From JASHUC01 sp963849095 (GTDB taxonomy: Bacteria > Pseudomonadota > Gammaproteobacteria > Steroidobacterales > Steroidobacteraceae), in contig CAWKGA010000001.1 in the NCBI GenBank assembly GCA_963849095.1, positions 124,001-188,000 on the forward strand: a stretch of 64,000 bases of DNA, written 5' to 3'. Below the pieces are notes generated by a model. The model was not told the origin of the DNA, searched no databases, and worked only from the letters and a program-made list of their open reading frames with translations. A program made the position numbers and the translations under genes. Shown here piece after piece: positions 1 to 8,356 of the stretch (its first letter is position 1; each line of letters begins with the position of its first letter).

Positions 1-490
1 GTCGCCATTCCAGACGACGAACTCGTCCGGCCGCTGCTGGATCTTGAGGTAATCCCCGCCGCTCAGCAGTGATTGTTGCAGCGAGATGTCGACGGGATAC
101 CCCGGGTTATCCTCGTTCGGGAACGGGTTCGATCGCGACCGGCGGCCCTCTCCTTGCCCCTGTCCCTGCCCCGTGCCGGAGCCGTTGTCGGTCCCGGTCC
201 CGGTAGAGTCGGTGATGGAATCCGTGTCCTCCTCGCTGCTTGTGGATGTCCGCTTGCGCGGCTTCGGCAGGATATGCTGCAGCGCCGCACGCGAATCAGT
301 GCTGAGCTGCGGGTCGAGTTTCCACGTCCCCGCGAGCATGAACCCCGGCGGCGGCTGGTCGGAAACCCGAGTGAATCCCGCACAGCCGGCCACGCTCACG
401 GCAGCAACGGCTCCCGCGAGGGCGACTCGCGCGATGGGCGAGCGCCTTCTCAGTGACTGGCGCGACGGCCGAGCCGCTGCAGATCGCATC
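1..490 (-). CDS. Putative lipoprotein, partial (3' end beyond window)
   Basis: The frame reads leftwards off the window edge, so only about 163 N-terminal residues are present. The N-terminus is Arg-rich, followed by a hydrophobic stretch ending in a lipobox-like VSVAGC, so export and lipid attachment are likely. After a short conserved-looking segment (PGFMLAGTWKLDPQLS) comes a low-complexity linker of Ser/Thr/Asp/Glu and then Gly/Gln repeats (about residues 80-115). The start at 490 has a GGACC-like ribosome site; an in-frame ATG at 513 would add eight residues. The wording 'GTWKLD' recalls small secreted lipocalin-like or DUF families, but I do not recognise the family. It lies downstream of the ABC transporter on the same strand with a 62-base gap. 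Confidence 0.6.
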
Positions 491-552
491 GTGGGTCCTT
501 GCGTCGATGACATCGACGGCAAGTGTACCCTTTGACCGGCGCGAGCCGCGAG

Positions 553-2079
553 TCAGCGCTCGCCGGATGGCGGAAGCAATAGCCGTTCCAGTCCGTCGAA
601 CAGCCACTGCACGATGAGCGCGAGCAGCGCCGCCGGCACCGCCCCCTCCAGGATCAAGCCAAAATCGTCGAGGCGGATGCCCGCGAGGATCGGCTGGCCG
701 TATCCCCCCGCGCCGATCAATGCGCCGAGCGTGGCGGTGCCGATGTTGATGACCGCGGCGGTCTTGATCCCGGCGAGGATGGAGCGCGTCGCGAGCGGCA
801 GCTCCACCAGTCGTAGCCGCGCGCTGCCGCTCAGCCCGAGCGCGATGGCCGACTCGCGCATCGGTGTCGGGATGGCGAGCAGCCCCGAGGACGTGTTGCG
901 GATGATGGGCAGCAGACTGTAGAGGAAGAGGGCGAGCACGGCCGGCGCGAAGCCGATGCCGAGTAGCGGGATCATGAAGACGAGCAGCGCGAGCGACGGC
1001 ACCGTCTGAATGACCCCCGCGCCGCCGAGCACGATACGCGCGAGCGCCGGGCGCCGCGCGCAGAGTATCCCGAGCGGCAGCCCGATCAGCATGGCCGCCG
1101 CGAGCGAGACGCCTGAGAGCAGCAGCTGCTGCCCCGTGTATTGGGCGAAGAGCGTGACGCTCGAGGGGCTGCGCGCCGGTCCCGTCGAGCCGGTGAGGCG
1201 GTTCACGAAGTCCCGCGCGACCGCCGCCGCCGGACGCCCATCGAGGACGACCTGCGCATTCATGCGCGCCATGTCCGCCGTACCGATCTTTCCTGCGAGC
1301 AACCCGAGCACCTGCCGCACACGCTCGGGCAGATCCGCACGCGCGAGCAGCAGCGCGGAATAGTCGGGAAAGAAGTGCCGGTCGTCGTCGAGAACCGTCA
1401 ACCGGTAGCGCACGATCTCCGGATCGGTCGAGTAGAGGTCCGTCACGTCGATGTCGCCGCGCGCGAGCGCGCGATACGCGAGCTCGTGCTCCAGTCCCCG
1501 CACGTCGCGCTGCGGCAGCCGGTAGCTTCGCTCGAGGCCGGGCCATCCGTCCGCGCGGCTCATGAACTCGCTCGAGAACCCGAGCTTCAGCTGCGGCGCA
1601 CGGTCGAGATCGCTGATCCGAGAGATCCCAAGCCGCCGCGCCACGTCCTGCCGCATACCGAGCACGTATGTGTCGTCGAATCCCAGTCGAGCCGCGACGA
1701 TGAGGCCGAGCTTCGCGAGCCGCAAGGTCCGCGGCTCGCCGGAGGAGGGGGGTCCGAGAAGCTCCTGGTCGAGCGTGCCGCTGTACTCCGGATAGACGTC
1801 GATCTCTCCGTGGAGCAATGCGTCATAGAGCACGCGGCTTCCTCCGAGCTCGCGGCGATGCTCCGCGGCAATGCCCTCGTGCCGCAGCGTCTGCGTGAGG
1901 ATCTCCCCCAGGATCACGGACTCGGTGAACGCCTTGGACCCGACGATCACCGGCGTGCCGGGCGAGGCCGCCCGAGCGAGCGGAAGCGGTAGAACAGCGC
2001 CGGCGATCGCGAGCAGCATGGCGGGTCCGCCGCGACTCGCGGACTCGACGAGGCCTCGCGCGATCTCGCGGAGTTTCAT
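553..2079 (-). CDS. Fused substrate-binding/permease protein of a glycine betaine/choline-type ABC transporter
   Basis: A 508-residue fusion. Residues about 38-300 form a periplasmic OpuAC-type binding domain carrying the family signature GSKAFTES right after an N-terminal signal/anchor segment (residues 18-37). Residues about 310-500 are a BPD_transp_1 permease with about five to six membrane segments and the EAA-like region after 'GLLAIPTPMRESAIALGLSG'. Known relatives import compatible solutes (glycine betaine, choline, carnitine) or, in EgtU, ergothioneine; the substrate here cannot be read from sequence. In the fused proteins I know (OpuBC/EgtUBC style) the permease comes first; here the binding domain is first. 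The ATG overlaps the stop of the ATPase gene by four bases (ATGA), so the two are translationally coupled. Confidence 0.88.
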   Translation of the reverse strand: MKLREIARGLVESASRGGPAMLLAIAGAVLPLPLARAASPGTPVIVGSKAFTESVILGEILTQTLRHEGIAAEHRRELGGSRVLYDALLHGEIDVYPEYSGTLDQELLGPPSSGEPRTLRLAKLGLIVAARLGFDDTYVLGMRQDVARRLGISRISDLDRAPQLKLGFSSEFMSRADGWPGLERSYRLPQRDVRGLEHELAYRALARGDIDVTDLYSTDPEIVRYRLTVLDDDRHFFPDYSALLLARADLPERVRQVLGLLAGKIGTADMARMNAQVVLDGRPAAAVARDFVNRLTGSTGPARSPSSVTLFAQYTGQQLLLSGVSLAAAMLIGLPLGILCARRPALARIVLGGAGVIQTVPSLALLVFMIPLLGIGFAPAVLALFLYSLLPIIRNTSSGLLAIPTPMRESAIALGLSGSARLRLVELPLATRSILAGIKTAAVINIGTATLGALIGAGGYGQPILAGIRLDDFGLILEGAVPAALLALIVQWLFDGLERLLLPPSGER

Positions 2080-2861
2080 CTCCCCCGCCCCCCCGCGCCG
2101 CCGCGCTCCTCCAGCAGCTCGCGTGCTCCCCGCTGACTCTCCACGAATTCCTTGACGAACGGGCTCACGGGCCGCTCGAGCAGATCTTCGAGCGATCCCT
2201 GCTGCACGATGCGCCCCGCCCGCAGCAGCGCGAGCGTATCGCCCAGCACTCCCGCCTCGGCGATGTCGTGCGTCACCAGCACGGCCGTGAGCCGCAGGCT
2301 CGCGAAGAGCTCGTTCAGATCGCGCTGCAGCTCGTGACGGATCATCGGATCGAGGGCGCCGAGCGGCTCATCGAGCAGCAGCAGCTCCGGATCGAGCATC
2401 AGTGCGCGCATCAGACTCACTCGCTGCCGCTGTCCGCCCGAGAGCTCATCCGGCAGCCTCGAGCTCGCGCTCGGCGGCAGCTTCACGAGATCCAGCAGCC
2501 CGGTATAGCGCTCGTCGATCCGCTCCGCGTTCCACCCGAGATGGCGCGCCATCAGCGTGACGTTCGCCCTCACGTCGAGATGCGGAAAGAGCCCCCCTTC
2601 CTGTATGACGTATCCGATGCGGCGGCGCACCTCATCGAGGCGCCTCGCATCGAGCGGCTGTCCGTCGATGCGGACGGTGCCCGCATCCGCCCGGACGAGT
2701 CCCACCGCGAGCCGCAGCAGCGTTGATTTGCCGCATCCGCTTGGCCCGAGGAGAGCTGTCGTGCGCCCTCTCTCGCACCCAAGCGTCACGCCGTCCAGGG
2801 CGGGTACCGAACCAAAGCGCTTGCTGACGCCCTCGTACGAGAGCATGTGCGGGCCGGCCAT
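2076..2861 (-). CDS. ABC transporter ATP-binding protein, osmoprotectant/betaine type
   Basis: 261 residues with all ABC ATPase motifs: Walker A GPSGCGKST, Q-loop (VIQEGGLFPH), signature LSGGQRQR, Walker B LLLLDEPLGALD and the switch His in VTHD. The early 'Q-E-G-G-L-F-P-H' spacing is typical of the proV/opuCA branch. It energises the fused binding/permease protein encoded immediately downstream (4-base overlap). The ATG at 2861 is preferred over a TTG four codons upstream because GGAAG sits five bases before it. There is no C-terminal CBS pair as in ProV/OpuCA, so osmotic gating through that domain is not expected. A long palindrome lies just upstream (2907-3049). Confidence 0.88.
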   Translation of the reverse strand: MAGPHMLSYEGVSKRFGSVPALDGVTLGCERGRTTALLGPSGCGKSTLLRLAVGLVRADAGTVRIDGQPLDARRLDEVRRRIGYVIQEGGLFPHLDVRANVTLMARHLGWNAERIDERYTGLLDLVKLPPSASSRLPDELSGGQRQRVSLMRALMLDPELLLLDEPLGALDPMIRHELQRDLNELFASLRLTAVLVTHDIAEAGVLGDTLALLRAGRIVQQGSLEDLLERPVSPFVKEFVESQRGARELLEERGGAGGRGR

Positions 2862-2906
2862 TTTGACTTCCAACGTGTGAGCCAGGCCCCTTCCGCCGGC
2901 GGTGGT

Positions 2907-3049
2907 CGTGGAGGGGGAGGGTAATACCTCTGCGGCCGCGCGTCGAACCGCGCCCCACCGGGGCGCTCTTCATTGAAGATCAAAGGTGGCGCCCCTCCGG
3001 GGCGCGGTTCTGACGCGCGGCCGCAGAGGTATTGCCCTCCCCCTCCACG
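2907..3049. repeat. Long imperfect palindrome, mosaic element copy 1
   Basis: The first about 50 bases and the last about 50 bases are reverse complements with one mismatch and a one-base indel (both ends read CGTGGAGGGGGAGGG outward-in). The interior holds two GCGCCCC-x-GGGGCGC mini-hairpins separated by about 22 bases with a TCTTC/GAAGA stem. It lies 48 bases after the stop of the CheX gene and before the ABC transporter genes, so it may act as a terminator or insulator. Its reverse-strand core matches the loops of two other palindromes in this window (39789-39901, 53118-53228). Confidence 0.85.
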
Positions 3050-3097
3050 TTCGACGCCCGCGAATGGACCTACCTCCGGCGTCGCCGAGAGGACCGA

Positions 3098-3547
3098 CTA
3101 CTTCAGCGCGACGACGAGCTTCGCGGAGTGGCTGCGCCAGTTGATCGGGATGACGAACGAGCGCGCGCCGGCGATGAGGGGAGGATCATTGCGCTCGCCG
3201 GTGAGCACGCTCGGCACGGAGATCACGAAGTCGTTGCCGAAGTCGCGGCGGGCGTTGCCCGAGATGGTGTTCGCGACCTCGCCCACCAGGTCGCGCATGT
3301 TCTCGTGGCTGAAGTCGTTCTCCTGCATCTTCATCAGCAGCACGGTGAGCATGGCTTTCGGGGCGGTGAAGTAGACGACGCCCTCGCGGCGCCCGGAGAC
3401 GTTGATGACTCCCGTGTACTCGTGCACCGTGGGGTTCCCGTCGGTCACGAGATAGGGCGAGCCAACGGTCGCGGGCTGCTGGGCGGCCACCTCGAAGTAG
3501 TGCGTCGTCCCATCGACGAACGTCTTCAGCTCTTGTTCCTGCAGCAT
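3098..3547 (-). CDS. CheX-like chemotaxis phosphatase
   Basis: 149 residues matching the CheX fold. The conserved helix NMRDLVGEVANTISGNAR (residues 83-100) carries the E90-x2-N93 pair that in CheX/CheC/FliY inserts next to the phospho-aspartate of CheY to catalyse hydrolysis. The C-terminal half (FVISVPSVLTG... then IPI) matches the usual second half-domain. It is the last gene of a four-gene minus-strand cluster, 33 bases after a CheY-like regulator, which is the obvious substrate. CheX in the family acts as a dimer in the cytoplasm. A long palindrome follows its stop codon. Confidence 0.85.
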   Translation of the reverse strand: MLQEQELKTFVDGTTHYFEVAAQQPATVGSPYLVTDGNPTVHEYTGVINVSGRREGVVYFTAPKAMLTVLLMKMQENDFSHENMRDLVGEVANTISGNARRDFGNDFVISVPSVLTGERNDPPLIAGARSFVIPINWRSHSAKLVVALK

Positions 3548-3580
3548 CTTGAGCGCTTCCCCGTGTCGTCGCGAGCCCCG

Positions 3581-3988
3581 CTAGGCTCCCCGGATGAGCT
3601 CAGCGATCGCGTCGTTGAGCTGCCGATCGGTGAAGGGTTTGTTCAGGAATCCGTTCGCGCCTTTCTCCATCGCGTCGATCGCCGTCGCCTTGTCCGCGAG
3701 CGCGGAGATCACGAGGATGCGTACGTCGGGCTTCAACCGCACGATATTCTCGATGCACTCGATGCCGTCCATCCGCGGCATCGTGAGGTCCATCGTGACG
3801 AGGTCCGGATCGGTCTTCTCGAACAGCTCGAGCGCCTCGACCCCGTTCGCCGCGGAGCCGACGACCTCGAGCTCATCGAATTGCTGGGACCGCTCGATGC
3901 GGCGCCTCATGATGTTGGAGTCGTCGACGATGAGGAGCCGAAAAGGGCGCCGTGCGCCGGCCGCCATACCCCCGTTCGCTGCCCCCAT
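3581..3988 (-). CDS. CheY-like single-domain response regulator
   Basis: 135 residues, one receiver domain with no output domain. The acidic pair is D22-D23 (LLIVDDSN), the phospho-acceptor D67 in VTMDLTMPRMDG, the switch residue S95 and the conserved K117 in NKPF. A short Gly/Ala N-terminal extension precedes the domain. It lies between the CheA-like kinase gene (30 bases upstream) and the CheX phosphatase gene (33 bases downstream). A phosphorelay kinase -> this protein -> CheX dephosphorylation is therefore the simplest reading. Because it has no DNA-binding domain, output is probably by protein-protein contact; the target is not evident here. Confidence 0.92.
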   Translation of the reverse strand: MGAANGGMAAGARRPFRLLIVDDSNIMRRRIERSQQFDELEVVGSAANGVEALELFEKTDPDLVTMDLTMPRMDGIECIENIVRLKPDVRILVISALADKATAIDAMEKGANGFLNKPFTDRQLNDAIAELIRGA

Positions 3989-4018
3989 GACTTGAGTGCC
4001 TTGCGACCGCGGCCGTCT

Positions 4019-6139
4019 TTACGCGACGGCCGAATCCGCTGCCGCGGCGGCGGCCGGCAGCGAAATCTTGAAGCGGGTGAACTTGCCGGCGCTCGTGCTC
4101 ACCCCGATCTTCCCTCCGAGCCCGTAGATGGTGCGCGCCACCACGTCCATCCCCACACCGCGGCCCGCATCCATCGAGACTTGATCCTGGGTGGAGAAGC
4201 CGGGGCGGAAGATGAGCGCCATCGCGGTGCGGCTGTCCATGGCGTCCGCCTCCTGCTGCGAGACGAGGTGCTTGCGGACCGCGGCCGCCTTCAGCTGGTC
4301 GGGCAGGATGCCGCCGCCGTCGTCCTCGAAGGTGAGCTCGTACCCGTCGGCCTTCTTGTGGAACTCGGCCCGCACCAAGCCCGTGTCGTCCTTCTGGTGC
4401 GCCCGCCGCGCCTCCGCGGCCTCGATGCCGTGGACCGCCGAGTTGCGCAGCATCTGGATCAGCACGTCCCGGACGGTGCTCGTGTAGGCCGCGGGAACCT
4501 CGGCGAGGCCCTTCAGGACGAGCTTGAACTTCTTGCGGTGGTCGCTCGCGAGCCGCGAGGCGAGCTGCTGCAGAGTCTGCGACACCTCCTCCGCGCGCCG
4601 TCCGGCGCCCGGCTCCGCGCCCTGCGGCCGCCCCGAATCGCCCGCCGGTGCCGCGCCGCGCAGCGTGCTGAAGCGCATGGAGAGCTCGCGCAGCACTTTC
4701 AGATGCGCGATCAGCTCGTCGAGCTTCACGACGAGCGGCAGGAAGTCGTTCCCCGAGAGCCCTTGGCTCCTCTTCAGGTCGCTCACCGCGTCCTCGAGAG
4801 CGTGCACTCGCTGCGCCACCGTGAGCAGATTCATGGCGGAGGCTTCGCCCTTCACCGAGTGCAGCTCGCGGAATATGCCGTCGAGCTTCTTGCGGAAGTC
4901 CGCATCGGACCGAGCCGGCTCCTTCATGATCGCATTGATGAGCGCGAGTCCGGTCTCGGTCGTGTCGAGGAAGGCGCCGAGCTGCAACGGATCGATGCTC
5001 ATCACGCCCATCATCATGTCCACCTGGGCGTTCGCGTTCTCCTGCGACTCTTGCAGCTCGTGGGCGAGCTGCACGCTCGCGGTGATATCGGTCACGCTCA
5101 CCAGCACATGTTTGATGCCGCCCTTCGGGGCCGTGACTCGGTGGAAGTCGAACTGCAGATACCGGGTGTCCTCCCCGCCGTGGCCGTTGTCCACGTGGAT
5201 CTCGAGCTGGCCGAGCGGGTTGATGCTCTTCATCAGGTTCTCGTGCGCCCGCTCGCCCCAGAGCAGCTTGATGTACTTCATCGCCGTCGCGAGCGTCGTG
5301 GGCGCAACCACGTCCTTCAGGAGCTCCTCGAAGGAAATCCCGGCGAAGCTCTGCTTGCCGAAGAGCCGGGTGAGCGCGTGCGACCAGACCGAGCCGATGC
5401 GGTAGTCGGCGTCGAGCAGGAAGAAGCCCTCGCGCACCGTGCGCAGGATGTCGCGCGTCTGCTCCTCGGCCGCGCGCGCCGCGCGCTCGTGGCGCGCCCG
5501 GGTCACCTGCAGATAGGCCGCCGCGATCCCGAGAAGCACCGCGGCGAGCACACCGCCCGAGAGCAGTAGCCGCAGCCGGCTCGCCTCGGAGGTCGCCTCG
5601 CTCTGCAGCCTCGAGGCGAGCGATCCGAGCAGCGCATGCAACTGCTGCGAGTTCTCGCGCGCGAAGAGCTGGGCTTGCTTGACGCTCGCGTAATGCTCGC
5701 GACCGGCCTTCGAGAAGTTGCTGCCGGCGTCCGTGTCGACGTAGGGCTCGCCCGTGAAGGACGTGACCGGGTCGAGGACCGGCGCGTACTGGCGCCACAG
5801 CTGCGTCGCCTGCGTGAGATCCTCCGACCGGCCGAGGCGGGCCACTCCGAGCCGCTCGAGGTCGCGATTGAAGGACGCGGTCGTCGCCTTCAGATCGGCG
5901 AGCGCCTGGGCGGCGTAGCTGCGCTCCTCCAGGCGGTCGCGCAGCGCGGAGAGCTGCTCATCGAGGATGGCGGGGTACGCCTGCAAGCCGCTCGCGGTCT
6001 GCAGCGCCCGGACATCCACGGTCACCTGAGTCGCGAGGCGCGAGCCCACGAGCAGCACGACGCCCATGACGACCGCCACCAGGAAGCCGATGCCGACGGT
6101 GACGATCTGACGGGCACGCTGCACTCCGAACACGTTCAT
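4019..6139 (-). CDS. Membrane-bound CheA-like hybrid histidine kinase (PAS-HPt-HATPase)
   Basis: 706 residues. Membrane segments at about 13-35 and 191-212 flank a helical periplasmic region of about 155 residues. A PAS-like domain (about 225-355) follows, then an HPt domain with phospho-accepting H427 in FRELHSVKGEAS, a helical region (about 470-530), and a CheA-type ATPase domain: N box QMLRNSAVHGIE (N566), G1 EDDGGGI (606-611), G2 GRGVGMDVV (about 659-667). Unlike true CheA it has its own membrane sensor and stops right after the ATPase domain, with no CheW-like regulatory domain, so coupling to methyl-accepting receptors is unlikely. It sits 25 bases downstream of the REC-like/TonB gene and 30 bases upstream of the CheY-like gene. 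Confidence 0.88.
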   Translation of the reverse strand: MNVFGVQRARQIVTVGIGFLVAVVMGVVLLVGSRLATQVTVDVRALQTASGLQAYPAILDEQLSALRDRLEERSYAAQALADLKATTASFNRDLERLGVARLGRSEDLTQATQLWRQYAPVLDPVTSFTGEPYVDTDAGSNFSKAGREHYASVKQAQLFARENSQQLHALLGSLASRLQSEATSEASRLRLLLSGGVLAAVLLGIAAAYLQVTRARHERAARAAEEQTRDILRTVREGFFLLDADYRIGSVWSHALTRLFGKQSFAGISFEELLKDVVAPTTLATAMKYIKLLWGERAHENLMKSINPLGQLEIHVDNGHGGEDTRYLQFDFHRVTAPKGGIKHVLVSVTDITASVQLAHELQESQENANAQVDMMMGVMSIDPLQLGAFLDTTETGLALINAIMKEPARSDADFRKKLDGIFRELHSVKGEASAMNLLTVAQRVHALEDAVSDLKRSQGLSGNDFLPLVVKLDELIAHLKVLRELSMRFSTLRGAAPAGDSGRPQGAEPGAGRRAEEVSQTLQQLASRLASDHRKKFKLVLKGLAEVPAAYTSTVRDVLIQMLRNSAVHGIEAAEARRAHQKDDTGLVRAEFHKKADGYELTFEDDGGGILPDQLKAAAVRKHLVSQQEADAMDSRTAMALIFRPGFSTQDQVSMDAGRGVGMDVVARTIYGLGGKIGVSTSAGKFTRFKISLPAAAAAADSAVA

Positions 6140-6163
6140 CGTTGGCTCCAGGGTCGGACGGCG

Positions 6164-8356
6164 TCAGTTGGTCGGCGCAGCGAAGCGGATCACTGTGCGC
6201 GTCGGCACCTCCGCGGGCGGAGGCTCGAAGCGCCACTGGGACACGGCGGTGATGGCCGCGTAATCGAACGTCCCGCGCGGCTTCGACTCCACGACCCGCA
6301 CGTCACGCGGCCGGCCGTTCAAGTCCACGACGAACTCGACGGTGACCGAGCCGGAGAGGCGCGCATCGAGCGCCGCTTCCGGATACTCGGGCGCCGAGTA
6401 GCGGATGCGCTTCGGCACGTAGCCGGGGGGAACCCCGGGAATCGACGGGGGCGAGGATGGCGCGGCCTTGGGCGGGCCGGTAACGATCTGCTCGACCGCC
6501 TGGACGAGGGCCGGGTCCGCGCCCCAGCTTCGCGCGACAGTGAGATCGGAGCTCATCTGCTCGACCTTGCCCGCCCGCGCGGCGGCCGTCGCCTGCTCGA
6601 TCAGGCTCGAGGCGAGCTCGAGCCCGATGCCATGCACCTGCGAGGTATTCCCGTGCGCGCTCTTCAGCTGCGTGAGGTAGTAGACGGCACTGTCTTTGGC
6701 TGGGCTCGTCAGCTCACCGTTCTGTATCCGGTCGCGCGCGAGCGCAGCGAGCCGGTCCGCATCGGCCGCCGCAGCCCTGTCGCGCGCGGCGGCGATATCC
6801 TGCTGATAGGTGGAGTACTCAGCGTTCGTCATGCCGGCCGCGCGGGCGTCGGCGACCCACTGATCGGCCTCGCTGGAGCGGCCGGCGATCGCGGCGTCGC
6901 GGGCCTTCGCGAGGCACGCCGCGACCAGGTCGCGCGCGCCTCGCTCGGCGACGGCGTTTTGGGGCGCGAAGTCCTTCAGCTGCTCGAGGTAGTACCTCGC
7001 GCTGTCATTGGCGGGCGCGACCAGGCGTCCCTCGCGGAGACGCTCGCTGAACAGATCTGCGAGGTGCGAGGCACGGGCTGCGCTCTGGTCGCGCGCGAGC
7101 TGCGCCCGCCACTTCGCAAGCTCTGCAGGCGGCACCGCGTTCGATTGCTGCGCCTCACGGACGAGCGCTGCCGCCCGGTCGGCATTGCCGCCGGCAAAGG
7201 CGTTGTTGACCTCCGACTGCAGCAGCCGCTCCTCGAGCGGACCCACCCGAGCGTCGCCAGGCGCCACGATCTTCAGGTCCGCGATCGCTCCGCCCGCCTC
7301 GTCGTAGTGTTCGGCAGACATCGCGTCGTCGAAGCGTGACATGAGGAGGCTCGCGAGACGGGCCATGCCGTCACGCGCCTCACCGTTCGCCGGCTCGACC
7401 TTGAGCACCGAGCGGTAGTAGAGCAGCGCGCAGTTGGCCGCCGGCTCCGTGTAGCGCCGCTCACGCATGGCGAGCCGCGCCTTCTCGAGCAGCTCATCGA
7501 CCGTGCCCGCGACGAGCGGGACCTGAGCGGCCTGTTGGGTCACGGCAGCTGGAGCAGCCGCTGCGGTCGGAGCAGCTGCTGCAGGTGCAGTCGGATGAGT
7601 GGCAGCCGCGACCGCGGCCGGCCGGTGGGCGGTGGTGACCCCTGCCGGATGCGCCTTGGTTCGCAGGTAGAGGCCCGCGCCCGCTGCCACAGCCAGCACA
7701 GCCGCGATCGCCGCGATGACGAGACCCTTGCGCGACGGCGGATCCTCCGCTTCCGCGGATTCGGGCATCGCGGAGGGCGGCTCGGGAACGAGTGGGGCTC
7801 TGTAGCCGCGGAGATCCGAGGCTCGCTCGGCCCCGTGGGTTCCGGTGGCCCCGTGGGTTCCGCCGGCCCCGCGGGTCCCCTCGGCACTGCGGGCCGCGCC
7901 GCGCTTGGCCGCGGCATCGGCGAGCGCGCCCTCGAGGATGGCGGCGGTCTTGCGCGGATCGACTGGAATCGGCAGAACCGCAAAGATGTTCGAGCTCTTC
8001 AGCGAGCCGGCAACCGTCTTCTCCGATTCGGCCGGAGCAAAGACGACGATCGGCAGATGAGGCACCTGCGCAAGCGCGCGCTCCACGTCGCCGCGCAGAT
8101 CCGGCGGATCGCGGGAGTCGATGAGGAGAATTTGCAAGCGGCGCGAGCCGGACAGGTGCTCGAGCGCCGTCGCGAAGGAGTCGACCGGCCGCACCGCGAT
8201 CTGACCGCCGAGCGCATCGCCCAGCTCGAGCAGAAAGTCGTCTCGTACGGTGATCGCGACGGCCTCGCCGGAGGGCTTCGCGGAGGAGTGAGCGCTCGAG
8301 GCCGGCTCGCCGGTGGGCTCGATCGGTCGGGAAGAAGTCGACGCAGGACTTGCCAC
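6164..8356 (-). CDS. REC-like / transmembrane / TonB-C-terminal-domain protein
   Basis: 730 residues in an unusual order. Residues about 33-150 look like a receiver-type alpha/beta domain (ILLIDSRD, PIVVFAPA, FAVLPIPVDP). Then comes a Gly/Thr/His/Ala linker of six-residue repeats (about 153-178), a single membrane helix (KGLVIAAIAAVLAVAAGAG, from about 210), an Ala/Pro/Thr stretch, a long helical region with TPR-like repeats (about 285-630) and a TonB-C domain (YSAPEYPEAALDARLSGSV..., about 655-725). The TonB end would be periplasmic, the N-terminus cytoplasmic. The GTG start is chosen because GGAGAA lies seven bases upstream. First gene of the chemosensory-like cluster; it may couple the kinase pathway to the envelope, but this is inference. 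Confidence 0.75.
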   Translation of the reverse strand: MASPASTSSRPIEPTGEPASSAHSSAKPSGEAVAITVRDDFLLELGDALGGQIAVRPVDSFATALEHLSGSRRLQILLIDSRDPPDLRGDVERALAQVPHLPIVVFAPAESEKTVAGSLKSSNIFAVLPIPVDPRKTAAILEGALADAAAKRGAARSAEGTRGAGGTHGATGTHGAERASDLRGYRAPLVPEPPSAMPESAEAEDPPSRKGLVIAAIAAVLAVAAGAGLYLRTKAHPAGVTTAHRPAAVAAATHPTAPAAAAPTAAAAPAAVTQQAAQVPLVAGTVDELLEKARLAMRERRYTEPAANCALLYYRSVLKVEPANGEARDGMARLASLLMSRFDDAMSAEHYDEAGGAIADLKIVAPGDARVGPLEERLLQSEVNNAFAGGNADRAAALVREAQQSNAVPPAELAKWRAQLARDQSAARASHLADLFSERLREGRLVAPANDSARYYLEQLKDFAPQNAVAERGARDLVAACLAKARDAAIAGRSSEADQWVADARAAGMTNAEYSTYQQDIAAARDRAAAADADRLAALARDRIQNGELTSPAKDSAVYYLTQLKSAHGNTSQVHGIGLELASSLIEQATAAARAGKVEQMSSDLTVARSWGADPALVQAVEQIVTGPPKAAPSSPPSIPGVPPGYVPKRIRYSAPEYPEAALDARLSGSVTVEFVVDLNGRPRDVRVVESKPRGTFDYAAITAVSQWRFEPPPAEVPTRTVIRFAAPTN
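7829..7900. repeat. 18-bp tandem repeat (about four units) inside the TonB-family gene
   Basis: Four consecutive 18-base units beginning GGCCCCGTGGGTTCC (unit 1), the same in unit 2, then increasingly diverged units 3 and 4. They encode a six-residue period of the type G-T-H-G-A-x in the linker before the membrane helix. Copy number could vary between strains. Confidence 0.75.

Noticed and set aside
2907..3049. Palindrome as an IS terminal repeat or transposon remnant
   Set aside because: No transposase remnant, no target-site duplication seen, and the arms face each other over a short loop rather than flanking a gene.
3032..5569. 845-codon open frame on the plus strand
   Set aside because: It is the antisense of the CheX, CheY-like and CheA-like genes, with composition rich in Arg/His/Val as expected for a shadow in high-GC DNA.
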